Assembly (NCBI GenBank): GCA_002070105.1
Contig: MWCQ01000008.1
Span: 47,158-111,157, forward strand
Source: Firmicutes bacterium ADurb.Bin193
GTDB taxonomy: Bacteria; Bacillota; Clostridia; Monoglobales; Firm-18
Reading direction: 5' to 3'
DNA: 64,000 nucleotides
This document shows positions 7,809-15,183 of this stretch, one piece after another. Positions within the stretch are counted from its first letter, which is position 1; each line of letters starts with the position of its first letter. Under the pieces are notes generated by a model, which ran no database searches, was not told the DNA's origin, and was given only the letters and a program-made list of their open reading frames with translations. The translations under genes were made by a program, and so were the position numbers.

Positions 7809-10331
7809 ATGGAAAAGCTTATGATTTTGGACGGCAACAGCATAGTAAACCGCGCCTTTTACGGTATACGCCTTCTTACCAACAGTGAGGGGCTTTATAC
7901 CAATGCGGTTTACGGCTTTTTGAACATACTGTTTAAGTATCTTGACGAGGAAAAGCCCGACTATTTATGCGTCGCCTTTGACCTTCCCGCCCCCACCTTC
8001 CGACATCAGCAGTACGAGCAGTATAAAGCCCACAGAAAAGGTATGCCCGACGAGCTTGCGGTTCAGATACCCGTACTTAAAGAGGTTTTGTCCGCAATGA
8101 ATATCGCGATGTTTTCGCTTGAGGGTTTTGAGGCGGACGATATAATAGGAACCGCGTCCGCACACTGCGAAAAAAGCGATAAGGAATGTGTTGTTCTGAC
8201 GGGTGACCGGGACGGGCTTCAGCTTGCAACCGACAAAACGAGAATCAAGCTTGTGACGACAAGGCTCGGAAGCTCCGAAACTACCGACTATACGGCAAAA
8301 ACCGTCTTTGAGAAATACGGCGTCACTCCATCCGAATATATTGAAGTAAAAGGTCTTATGGGCGATTCGTCCGACAACATACCCGGCGTTGCGGGAATAG
8401 GCGAGAAAACAGCGTTTGAGCTTATAAAAGCGTTTCACAGCATTGAAAATATATACGAAAACCTTTCCTCGCCCGAAATAAAGGACGGGGTAAGAAAAAA
8501 GCTTCAAGAGGGCAGGGACAGCGCTTTTATGAGCAGAAGTCTTGCTATGATCAACAAAAATGTTCCGATTGACATTGATTTTAAGCAATGCACGCTTAAG
8601 GACTATGACAACGATCGTCTTATTCCTCTTTTCAAAAGACTGAATTTCAACAGCTTTATCACAAGGCTTAAACTCGAAGAAGCGCCGGTTGCGAAACAGG
8701 AGGCGATTGTAACCTCGGATATCGCGGGCGTTAAGTCAAGACTTAAAAGCGCGGGGATGATGTTTTACCGTATTTATGACGGCAAAATCGCCGTTTCTAC
8801 GGGTAAGGACGATATTGTTACCGTTCCCTGCGTGCCTGAGGATTTTTCCGATGTTTTTTCCGACCCCGATATTAAAAAAATAGGGCATGATATAAAATCC
8901 GACCTTACCGCCGGAATTGACATTAAGAATATTTATTTCGACACCGCCATTGCGGCATATATCGTGTCGCCCTCAAAAACCGTATACGACATTGCCGCTC
9001 TTACGCTTGACTACCTCGGCTATGACACGCCCAATGAGCCTTCCGCCGCTCTTTCCTCCATTGTTGCGCTGTATGAGTATCTTAAAGGCGAGATAGAAAA
9101 ATGCGGTCAGAACAAGCTTTTTTATGAAGTTGAAATGCCGCTTGTCGAAGTTCTCGCGGATATGCAAAAAATCGGGGTTGCGGTTGATACCCAAAAGCTC
9201 GGCGAGTTTTCTGATATGCTCGGAAAACGGATTAACGAACTTACGGCTGAAATTTTTGCCTATGCGGATGGTGAGTTTAACATAAATTCCCCCAAACAGC
9301 TCGGAGAGGTTTTGTTCGAAAAGCTTCGCCTTCCCGTAATCAAAAAGACAAAAACAGGTTTTTCGACCGATGTCGAGGTTTTGGAAAGCCTTAAAGGGAG
9401 CCATGAAATAATTGATCTGATTATGGAATACCGCCATATTGTCAAGCTTAAGGGTACATACGCCGACGGGCTTATGGCGGTTATAAACCCCCAAACGGGT
9501 AGGATTCACTCAAGCTTTAACCAGACGGTTACGGTTACGGGGCGCATAAGCTCGACCGAGCCAAACCTTCAAAATATTCCGGTAAGAACCGCTTTGGGAA
9601 AGGAGATTCGCCGTGTATTCCGCGCGGGGAGCGATGATTTTGTTCTTGTCGATGCGGATTATTCACAGATTGAGCTTAGGGTTTTGGCACATATTGCGGC
9701 CGACGAAAATATGATAGACGCCTTCAAAGATGATGAGGACATTCATACCAGAACGGCCTCACAGGTTTTCGGAGTTCCGAGGGCTGAGGTTACGGAGCGA
9801 ATGAGAACCCGCGCAAAGGCGGTAAACTTCGGTATTGTCTATGGGATAGGTGCGTTCAGTCTTTCGCAGGACCTTGGGATTTCGGTTTCCGAAGCGAAAA
9901 AATATATCGAAAACTATCTTAATACCTTCAGCGGCGTTAAAAGGTATATGGAGAGCATTATAGAAAAGGGAAAAGCCGACGGCTATGTAACCACCGTTTT
10001 GAACAGGCGGCGCTATCTTCCGGAGCTTAAAACAAACAATTTCGTTACGCGCTCATACGGTGAGAGGATTGCGCTTAACACACCCATACAGGGGAGCGCG
10101 GCGGACATTATAAAAATCGCAATGGTCAGGGTTTATAAAAGGCTTAAAAGCGAAGGGCTTGCCTCACGCCTTATTTTGCAGGTGCACGATGAACTTATTG
10201 TCGAGGCGAAAAAGGACGAGGCGGAGAGGGTTAAGGTCATACTTAAGGACGAGATGGAAAACGCTTTCACTCTTTCGGTACCGCTTAAGGTTGATATAGG
10301 CGTCGGCAAAACATGGTATGACACGAAGTAA
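7809..10331 (+). CDS. polA: DNA polymerase I
   Basis: An 840-aa repair and Okazaki-fragment polymerase. Residues 1-290 form the 5'-nuclease (FEADDIIGT, LTGDRDGLQLA and VKGLMGDSSDNIPGV motifs). Residues about 300-460 are the remnant of the 3'-5' exonuclease fold; the catalytic DxE position reads YRIYDGKIAVS, so proofreading is likely lost, as in many Gram-positive PolA. Residues about 460-840 are the polymerase domain with VDADYSQIELR (motif A), the RAKAVNFGIVYG O-helix (motif B) and LQVHDELIVEA (motif C). A GGGG site precedes the ATG. coaE and a lytic transglycosylase gene follow on the same strand, probably as one operon. Confidence 0.97.
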   Translation: MEKLMILDGNSIVNRAFYGIRLLTNSEGLYTNAVYGFLNILFKYLDEEKPDYLCVAFDLPAPTFRHQQYEQYKAHRKGMPDELAVQIPVLKEVLSAMNIAMFSLEGFEADDIIGTASAHCEKSDKECVVLTGDRDGLQLATDKTRIKLVTTRLGSSETTDYTAKTVFEKYGVTPSEYIEVKGLMGDSSDNIPGVAGIGEKTAFELIKAFHSIENIYENLSSPEIKDGVRKKLQEGRDSAFMSRSLAMINKNVPIDIDFKQCTLKDYDNDRLIPLFKRLNFNSFITRLKLEEAPVAKQEAIVTSDIAGVKSRLKSAGMMFYRIYDGKIAVSTGKDDIVTVPCVPEDFSDVFSDPDIKKIGHDIKSDLTAGIDIKNIYFDTAIAAYIVSPSKTVYDIAALTLDYLGYDTPNEPSAALSSIVALYEYLKGEIEKCGQNKLFYEVEMPLVEVLADMQKIGVAVDTQKLGEFSDMLGKRINELTAEIFAYADGEFNINSPKQLGEVLFEKLRLPVIKKTKTGFSTDVEVLESLKGSHEIIDLIMEYRHIVKLKGTYADGLMAVINPQTGRIHSSFNQTVTVTGRISSTEPNLQNIPVRTALGKEIRRVFRAGSDDFVLVDADYSQIELRVLAHIAADENMIDAFKDDEDIHTRTASQVFGVPRAEVTERMRTRAKAVNFGIVYGIGAFSLSQDLGISVSEAKKYIENYLNTFSGVKRYMESIIEKGKADGYVTTVLNRRRYLPELKTNNFVTRSYGERIALNTPIQGSAADIIKIAMVRVYKRLKSEGLASRLILQVHDELIVEAKKDEAERVKVILKDEMENAFTLSVPLKVDIGVGKTWYDTK

Positions 10332-10427
10332 AGCCAACCGACGACGACAACAAAGAAAGACGCAAAATTAACGCGGCGGGGGCTGTGTGTGTTCAACTCC
10401 CCAATGCTTTAGCAAGGAGAATTTAAG

Positions 10428-11015
10428 ATGATTATCGGATTGACGGGCGGAAGCGGAAGCGGAAAAACAACCCTTTGCAGGGCCGCTCTTGATTTGGGCT
10501 ACTATGTCATAAACGCGGATAAGGTCGGGCATGGTATTCTTTTAAAGGGCGGCGCCGCATACAATGAAATAGCGGAAAGTTTCGGAAGCGAAATTCTTGC
10601 GCCCGACGGGGAGATTGACAGGAAAAAGCTCGGCTCCGTCGTGTTTTCGGACGGTGAAAAGCTTTTGCTGTTAAACAGAATTACTCACCCTAAAATTACA
10701 GCGGAAATTAAAAATATGATAAAAGACCGAAAGGGCGTTGTTGTAATTGAGGCGGCTGCACTTTTCGAAAGCGGATTTAACAAACTTTGTGACATCGTTA
10801 TAGCCGTACTTGCGCCGGAGGCAGAGCGCATAAGGCGTATATCCGAAAGGGACGGACTTTCTATTGAGGACGCAGCAAAGCGGATTAAAAGCCAGAAAAG
10901 CGATGAGTTTTACATTGAAAATGCCGACATCATAATAGAAAACGACGGCGATACATATTCCCTTTATAAAAAAGGTCTTGTGGTTTTTGAGGAGGCGACG
11001 AATGGGAAAGTTTGA
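10428..11015 (+). CDS. coaE: Dephospho-CoA kinase
   Basis: CoaE phosphorylates dephospho-CoA at the 3'-hydroxyl, the last step of coenzyme A synthesis. At 195 aa it is of standard length. The P-loop GLTGGSGSGKTTL lies at residues 4-16, the DKVGH motif near residue 35 and the lid Arg motif RRISERDG near residue 145. An AAGGAG site precedes the ATG. It lies about 96 nt after polA, an order (polA-coaE) common in Bacillota. The last 14 nt overlap the start of the lytic transglycosylase gene, whose ribosome binding site is inside coaE. Confidence 0.95.
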   Translation: MIIGLTGGSGSGKTTLCRAALDLGYYVINADKVGHGILLKGGAAYNEIAESFGSEILAPDGEIDRKKLGSVVFSDGEKLLLLNRITHPKITAEIKNMIKDRKGVVVIEAAALFESGFNKLCDIVIAVLAPEAERIRRISERDGLSIEDAAKRIKSQKSDEFYIENADIIIENDGDTYSLYKKGLVVFEEATNGKV

Positions 11016-11544
11016 AAAAGCAATTGTTTTTATACTTGCCCTGTGCCTTGCTCTTTTGGTCGGGAATCTGGTACTTCAAAAGATTTATCCGCTTTATTAT
11101 TACGATATAATAACGGTTAATGCGGAAAAGTACGGTATAGACCCGCTTTTCGTCGCAAGCGTAATCCACGCCGAAAGTCGTTTTCCGGCCGAGGCAACCT
11201 CACACAGGCAGGCGAAAGGGCTTATGCAGATGAAGGAGGACACCGCCCTGTGGAGCGCAAAACAGATGGGACTTTCGGATTTTACAGTAAGCTCGCTTTA
11301 TGTACCCGAAACAAATATAATGCTCGGAGTCTGGTATCTTGACTACCTTTCGGAGTATTTTGAGTATGACCGCACCCTTGCCCTCGCGGCGTACAATGCG
11401 GGCATGGGGAATGTAAGAAAATGGCTTGAGAATCCGGAGTACTCAAAGGACGGAAAAACCCTTTCCCGCATACCCTACCCCGAAACACGAAGGTATATAA
11501 GGAAGGTTAAAAATAATTACGCTGTGTATAAGTTGCTTTATTAA
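11002..11544 (+). CDS. Membrane-anchored lytic transglycosylase (SLT family)
   Basis: A 180-aa peptidoglycan lytic transglycosylase. Residues 6-26 form an uncleaved signal anchor, placing the enzyme outside the membrane. The SLT domain (about residues 38-175) carries the catalytic glutamate in VIHAESRF (E58), then GLMQMKEDTA and the AYNAGMGNV motif. An upstream in-frame start would extend into coaE, but GAGGAGG at 10989-10995 directs initiation at 11002. Translational coupling to coaE is likely. The protein cuts glycan strands to 1,6-anhydro-MurNAc ends; a dedicated role in division or sporulation cannot be assigned. Confidence 0.93.
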   Translation: MGKFEKAIVFILALCLALLVGNLVLQKIYPLYYYDIITVNAEKYGIDPLFVASVIHAESRFPAEATSHRQAKGLMQMKEDTALWSAKQMGLSDFTVSSLYVPETNIMLGVWYLDYLSEYFEYDRTLALAAYNAGMGNVRKWLENPEYSKDGKTLSRIPYPETRRYIRKVKNNYAVYKLLY

Positions 11545-11602
11545 ATCCCCGATTTAGCGGGCGGAAATTCAAAATACCTATTGACAATCAAGAATTTTTT
11601 TC

Positions 11603-11622
11603 GGAAGAGTCAAGACTCTTCC
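11603..11622. promoter_or_regulatory. Perfect 9-bp inverted repeat upstream of the aminopeptidase gene
   Basis: GGAAGAGTC, a 2-nt AA spacer, then GACTCTTCC. It lies 45 nt before the start codon and just after a TTGACA hexamer and a T-run. The very short loop suits a dimeric repressor site better than a terminator. No regulator is assigned. Confidence 0.45.
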
Positions 11623-11666
11623 CTACACTTTAGCCACAATATAAATATTCAAAGGAGAAATGAAAT

Positions 11667-13055
11667 ATGGAAATTAAGTATAAGGTCAAAAACTGCTGGG
11701 AGGCGGCAGGCGACAGCGATAAAAGCGAGGTTACTCCCTTTTGTGAGGGGTACAAGAACTTTATGGACAATGCCAAAACAGAGAGAGAGGCGGCGTCTTT
11801 GGCTGTAATGCTTGCCGAGCAAAAGGGCTTTCGTGACATTGATTCGGTAACCGCCCTTAAAAAGGGGGATAAAATCTATATCAAAAATCGCGGGAAAAGC
11901 GTTATGCTTGCCGTTATGGGCGAGGATTCGCTAAAAGGCTTTAATATCGTTGCCGCACATATAGATGCGCCGAGAATAGACCTTAAGCAAAATCCTCTAT
12001 ATGAGGATTTGGAGCTTGCGTTTTTCAAGACCCATTATTACGGCGGAATTAAAAAGTACCAATGGCTTGCCATTCCGCTTTCCATTCACGGTGTTATTGT
12101 TTTGGGCGACGGCACGAAGGTTAATGTCATTGTCGGCGAGGACGACAGCGACCCCGTGTTTTGCATAACCGACCTTCTTCCTCATCTTGCGCAGGAGCAG
12201 ATGGGCAAAAAAATGTCCGAGGCCGTTACAGGCGAGGGGCTTAATCTTCTTGTGGGAAGCATCCCCGGAAAGGATGAAAAGGACAAGGTTAAGGGAGCAG
12301 TATTAGAGCTTCTGCATGATAAATACGGTATTTGCGAGGAGGATTTTATAAGTGCGGAGCTTGAAATAGTCCCCTCGTCAAAGGCGCGTGATCTGGGCTT
12401 TGACCGAAGCATGATTGCCGCATACGGACAGGACGACAGAGTTTGCGCCTACACCGCGCTTGCGGGGATTTTGGAAACCGAAAACCCCTCAAAAACCGCA
12501 ATTTGCATGCTTGCCGACAAGGAGGAAATCGGAAGCATGGGAAATACGGGTATGAAATCCCGCTTTTTTGAGGATTCGGTTGCAAAAATCATATCCCTCG
12601 AAAAGGCCGCAAAAGGCGAAGCGTACAACGATTTGATGATAAGACAGGCATTTGCCTCATCATTCTGCCTTTCGGCTGATGTAGGGGCGGCGGTCGACCC
12701 TAATTATAAGGATGTTTCCGAGCTTTCGAATGCGCCGAGGATAAACGGCGGGGTAATGATAACAAAGTACACGGGCTCAAAGGGCAAGGCAAACTCGTCC
12801 GACGCAAGCGCCGAGCTTGTGGGAAGAATAAGAAAGCTTTTCAACGATAATAAAATAATATGGCAGATAGGAGAGCTTGGGAAGGTCGATCAGGGCGGCG
12901 GCGGAACCGTTGCGCAGGATTTGGCAAACCTTAACATAGAAACGGTGGATTGCGGCGTGCCTCTTTTATCAATGCATTCGCCGATGGAAATCTCGGGGAA
13001 AATGGATGTGTATATGGCTTATAAGGCCTATAAAGCATTTTACTCCTCGATATAA
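11667..13055 (+). CDS. M18 family aminopeptidase
   Basis: A 462-aa cytosolic zinc aminopeptidase of the aspartyl/M18 family, which releases N-terminal residues from peptides. Metal-site motifs are in order: AAHIDAPRIDLK (about residue 95), GQDDR (about 255), DKEEIGSMGNTG (about 285), SADVGAAVDPNY (about 335) and the C-terminal LSMHSPMEI. AAAGGAG precedes the ATG. It is flanked upstream by a perfect palindrome and downstream by a terminator, so it is probably a single-gene unit. The preferred N-terminal residue cannot be read from the sequence. Confidence 0.93.
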   Translation: MEIKYKVKNCWEAAGDSDKSEVTPFCEGYKNFMDNAKTEREAASLAVMLAEQKGFRDIDSVTALKKGDKIYIKNRGKSVMLAVMGEDSLKGFNIVAAHIDAPRIDLKQNPLYEDLELAFFKTHYYGGIKKYQWLAIPLSIHGVIVLGDGTKVNVIVGEDDSDPVFCITDLLPHLAQEQMGKKMSEAVTGEGLNLLVGSIPGKDEKDKVKGAVLELLHDKYGICEEDFISAELEIVPSSKARDLGFDRSMIAAYGQDDRVCAYTALAGILETENPSKTAICMLADKEEIGSMGNTGMKSRFFEDSVAKIISLEKAAKGEAYNDLMIRQAFASSFCLSADVGAAVDPNYKDVSELSNAPRINGGVMITKYTGSKGKANSSDASAELVGRIRKLFNDNKIIWQIGELGKVDQGGGGTVAQDLANLNIETVDCGVPLLSMHSPMEISGKMDVYMAYKAYKAFYSSI

Positions 13056-13072
13056 AACAGTCTACAAGCGAC

Positions 13073-13106
13073 AAAAAGCGTATATTCTACGGGATATGCG
13101 CTTTTT
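13073..13106 (+). terminator. Terminator after the M18 aminopeptidase gene
   Basis: AAAAAGCGTATAT and ATATGCGCTTTTT form a 13-bp stem with one G-U pair and an 8-nt loop, ending in five T residues, 17 nt after the stop codon. Confidence 0.8.
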
Positions 13107-13208
13107 CGACACCTTATGCGCTGATTATGAATAAAATAATAGTGTGCAAAACTATTCCTTAATTTTGCGCTGTACAAATAATATCAAAATGAAAGGATTA
13201 CGGTAATT

Positions 13209-13403
13209 ATGAGTAGAAATTGTAACAATCGAAACGATGTATTGGGTGTCGGAACCTGCGCTCCTCCCGGGTTTGCCTGCAGGCTTAATGTAGAAGATGT
13301 CGAATGCAGATTCATTGATCCGGACGCATGCTGCAAATGCTTCTGCTGCAAAATTCCGAGAAATTTCAGTGTTGAGGCAGCAAACGAATTCCGTCGCGAC
13401 TGA
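13209..13403 (+). CDS. Small cysteine-rich protein, function unknown
   Basis: A 64-aa ORF with nine cysteines (positions 5, 17, 24, 33, 41, 42, 44, 46, 47), five of them in the cluster ACCKCFCCK. There is no signal peptide or membrane segment. The middle is acidic (NVEDVECRFIDPDA). I recognise no family: it does not fit the SCIFF radical-SAM peptide pattern, and no maturase gene is nearby. The Cys cluster suggests metal or Fe-S binding, or a disulfide-rich spore or surface protein. An AAAGGA site lies about 12 nt before the ATG, rather far. A strong terminator follows, which supports a real short transcription unit. Confidence 0.6.
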   Translation: MSRNCNNRNDVLGVGTCAPPGFACRLNVEDVECRFIDPDACCKCFCCKIPRNFSVEAANEFRRD

Positions 13404-13430
13404 TAAAAAGCATCCCATCCAAGGTAAACA

Positions 13431-13459
13431 AAGGACTGCCCTAAAGGGGCAGCCCTTTT
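13431..13459 (+). terminator. Terminator after the Cys-rich small ORF
   Basis: AAAGG-A-CTGCCC pairs with GGGCAG-C-CCTTTT around TAAAG, with one mismatch and a T4 tail, 28 nt after the stop codon. Confidence 0.8.
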
Positions 13460-13519
13460 CTATCCCGAAAAAATAGCTGTAAAGTGTATGTGCTTTACAG
13501 CTTATTCATTTTCTGTTGA

Positions 13520-13780
13520 TTAGTCCTCACTATACTTTTTGGAAAAGTAGTCAAACATAAGTCCGCCTATTATGATTTCAGCGGCTATTGTTACCGCCGC
13601 CTCGACAATATGCTTTGACAAAGCCGACTGATAAATACTGTAATCGGTTGAGTATATGTTCATAAGATACAGAATAAGACCTGCAAGGACAAGAAGGCAG
13701 GCAAGCTGCATACCATACTTTAATATGTGCGTCGAGACCTTGTCAAGCTTGTCAAAACGGGATTTGATTTTCTCTATCAC
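13520..13780 (-). CDS. Small two-helix membrane protein, function unknown
   Basis: An 86-aa protein with a charged N-terminal 25 residues and two predicted membrane helices (about residues 25-44 and 60-78), ending in a short charged tail. It starts with GTG. Upstream is GGTGGCATAG and then ten consecutive G residues (13789-13798) in the translation initiation region. Family unknown; similar small membrane proteins occur in clostridia. It converges with the Cys-rich gene at 13209 and is divergent from tadA. A possible promoter (TTGCAC, 17 nt, TACCAT) lies further upstream. Confidence 0.6.
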   Translation of the reverse strand: MIEKIKSRFDKLDKVSTHILKYGMQLACLLVLAGLILYLMNIYSTDYSIYQSALSKHIVEAAVTIAAEIIIGGLMFDYFSKKYSED

Positions 13781-13788
13781 CTATGCCA

Positions 13789-13798
13789 CCCCCCCCCC
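13789..13798. repeat. Homopolymeric G10 tract (C10 on the plus strand)
   Basis: Ten identical bases, 9 nt before the GTG start of the 86-aa membrane protein, within its 5' leader. Such tracts are prone to slipped-strand length change. Confidence 0.8.
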
Positions 13799-13933
13799 GG
13801 TATAACGCTCCTACTATAATGGTATCACACCGTGTCAGTCGGTGCAAGCCGTAATAATTGCCTCCTCAGGAAGTATAATACAGTATAAGGCGCAAAAGAA
13901 AACAGTATTTTGCGTTCGGAGTTAAAATGGATA

Positions 13934-13962
13934 TTGACTTGAAGGCGCAAATATGTTATCCT
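13934..13962 (+). promoter_or_regulatory. Promoter for tadA
   Basis: TTGACT and TATCCT with a 17-nt spacer, about 74 nt before the tadA start. Confidence 0.6.
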
Positions 13963-14036
13963 ATTACAGCGGTTTGATTTTTTGCACCGTATTCTACCGC
14001 TAAAAATAACCCCTTTATTGTTTGGAGGGAAAAGCG

Positions 14037-14489
14037 ATGTCCGCCACAGATAATATGGCGCTTGCGCTTTCGCAGGCAGAAATGGCTATGGATAAGGGCG
14101 AGATTCCTGTCGGTGCCGTTATTGTAAAGGATGGCGCGGTTATCGCTAAGGCGCACAATCTTCGGGAGAAAAGCGGGAGCGTTTTCGCCCATGCCGAGGC
14201 TATAGCGATTGAAATGGCGTGTAAGGCCGTCGGAGGCTGGCGTCTGGACGGCTGCGACATTTATGTAACGCTTGAGCCATGCCCCATGTGCGCGGGCGCA
14301 ATCATCCAGGCAAGAATCGCAAATGTCTATTTCGGCAGTTATGACAGGAAAAACGGCGCTTTCGGAACGGTTGCGGACCTTTCAAGCTTTAAATGGACGC
14401 ATAAGCCCGTTGTTTACGGCGGTATTATGGAGGATGAGTGCGGAGCTCTATTAAAAACCTTTTTTTCAAATCTTCGGGCCGAAGGCTGA
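14037..14489 (+). CDS. tadA: tRNA-specific adenosine deaminase
   Basis: TadA deaminates A34 of tRNA-Arg(ACG) to inosine, allowing wobble decoding. The start is the ATG at 14037, 6 nt after GGAGGGA; a TTG at 14022 lies upstream of that site and is unlikely. The 150-aa product has the zinc and catalytic motifs HAE (residues 52-54) and PCPMC (81-85). The C-terminal part (NVYFGSYDRKNGAFGTV) is typical of TadA rather than of other CMP/dCMP deaminases. In many Bacillota tadA lies beside tRNA-Ser and the SRP RNA gene; here tRNA-Ser follows after 59 nt but no SRP RNA is visible. Confidence 0.95.
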   Translation: MSATDNMALALSQAEMAMDKGEIPVGAVIVKDGAVIAKAHNLREKSGSVFAHAEAIAIEMACKAVGGWRLDGCDIYVTLEPCPMCAGAIIQARIANVYFGSYDRKNGAFGTVADLSSFKWTHKPVVYGGIMEDECGALLKTFFSNLRAEG

Positions 14490-14548
14490 ATATACTTGGA
14501 ATTAAATCGCAGGACAAGCTGATGATTGCTTTAGCATGTTTTCTGTAC

Positions 14549-14637
14549 GGAGAGGTATCGAAGTGGTCATAACGGGCCTGACTCGAAATCAGGTGACGGG
14601 CAACCGTCCGTGGGTTCGAATCCCACCCTCTCCGCCA
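14549..14637 (+). tRNA. tRNA-Ser (anticodon CGA)
   Basis: An 89-nt gene with acceptor stem GGAGAGG/CCTCTCC, anticodon stem CCTGA/TCAGG around CTCGAAA (anticodon CGA, reading UCG), a long variable arm typical of class II tRNA, T-arm GTGGG-TTCGAAT-CCCAC, and encoded CCA. Confidence 0.96.
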
Positions 14638-14675
14638 TATCAAAAATTCCATACGAAGTATGGGGTTTTTGATAT
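14637..14675 (+). terminator. Hairpin after tRNA-Ser
   Basis: ATATCAAAAA pairs with TTTTTGATAT, and CCATAC pairs inside with GTATGG around a GAA loop. The T5 run is in the distal arm, as in intrinsic terminators; the structure starts at the tRNA 3' end. Confidence 0.65.
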
Positions 14676-14687
14676 GGAATTAAGTTA

Positions 14688-14764
14688 GGCGGGATTCGAA
14701 GGAGCGCGGCCGCCGCCGGTGGCGGATGAAGGTCGTGCGACCGGCCCGTGAGGGGAATCCCACC
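14688..14764 (+). other. Cloverleaf-like structured element with T-arm-derived ends
   Basis: The ends GG-GGGATTC (14688-14697) and GAATCCC-CC (14755-14764) form a 9-bp stem with one mismatch. Inside are three arms: CCGCC/GGCGG (14710-14725), GGTC/GACC with a GTGC loop (14731-14742), and CCC/GGG with a GTGA tetraloop (14745-14754). The right end repeats GAATCCCACC of the nearby tRNA-Ser T-arm, and the left end is its inverse. It could be a degraded tRNA copy or a repeat-element RNA; no amino-acid identity can be assigned. Confidence 0.45.
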
Positions 14765-14894
14765 AAAAGCGACATCTTATGATGTCTTAAATAAGAAATA
14801 AAAGTGAATAGATAATAAATATTCGTCGTGTGAATATATTTGTCGCTTTTGTATTATTCTCTATTATTTATTATCTTTATCTCTTCTTTCACAT

Positions 14895-14970
14895 GGGGCA
14901 TTAGCGCAGCTGGGAGCGCACCACACTGGCAGTGTGGGGGTCAGGGGTTCGAATCCCCTATGCTCCACCA
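14895..14970 (+). tRNA. tRNA-Ala (anticodon GGC)
   Basis: A 76-nt gene. The acceptor GGGGCAT/ATGCTCC includes the G3-U70 alanine identity pair. The anticodon stem CCACA/TGTGG surrounds CTGGCAG, and the T-arm is AGGGG-TTCGAAT-CCCCT. CCA is encoded. Confidence 0.96.
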
Positions 14971-14974
14971 ACGA

Positions 14975-15030
14975 AGTTGCTAGTTGCTAGTTGCTAGTTG
15001 CTAGTTGCTAGTTATCAGTTATCAGTTGCC
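14975..15030. repeat. Heptanucleotide tandem repeat between tRNA-Ala genes
   Basis: Eight 7-nt units in a row: AGTTGCT five times, AGTTATC twice, then AGTTGCC. It begins 5 nt after the encoded CCA of tRNA-Ala(GGC) and ends about 40 nt before the next tRNA. Confidence 0.9.
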
Positions 15031-15070
15031 AGGAGTAAAACCTCTTATTATTGATAACTGCAATATTTGT

Positions 15071-15146
15071 AGGGGTGTGGCTCAGTTGGGAGAGCGCTTG
15101 CTTCGCATGTAAGAGGTCAGGGGTTCGAATCCCCTCATCTCCACCA
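15071..15146 (+). tRNA. tRNA-Ala (anticodon CGC)
   Basis: A 76-nt gene. D-arm GCTCAGTTGGGAGAGC, anticodon stem CTTGC/GTAAG around TTCGCAT (anticodon CGC), T-arm AGGGG-TTCGAAT-CCCCT, and encoded CCA. The acceptor AGGGGTG/CATCTCC has G3-U70 but an A1-C72 mismatch at the first pair and a second G-U at position 5-68. Confidence 0.9.
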
Positions 15147-15183
15147 AAAATAAAGGGAACCCGTAGGGTTTCTTTTTATTTTT
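15147..15183 (+). terminator. Terminator after the tRNA cluster
   Basis: AACCC-GTA-GGGTT is the core of a longer stem (AAAATAAAGGGAACCC with GGGTTTCTTTTTATTTT), ending in T-rich sequence, directly after the tRNA CCA. Confidence 0.75.

Noticed and set aside
14490..14894. SRP RNA gene expected near tadA
   Set aside because: No SRP Alu or S-domain sequence (GGTGACC-type or GGAA loop in the right stem) could be found.
14975..15030. Possible CRISPR array
   Set aside because: Units are 7 nt with no spacers, and no cas genes are present.
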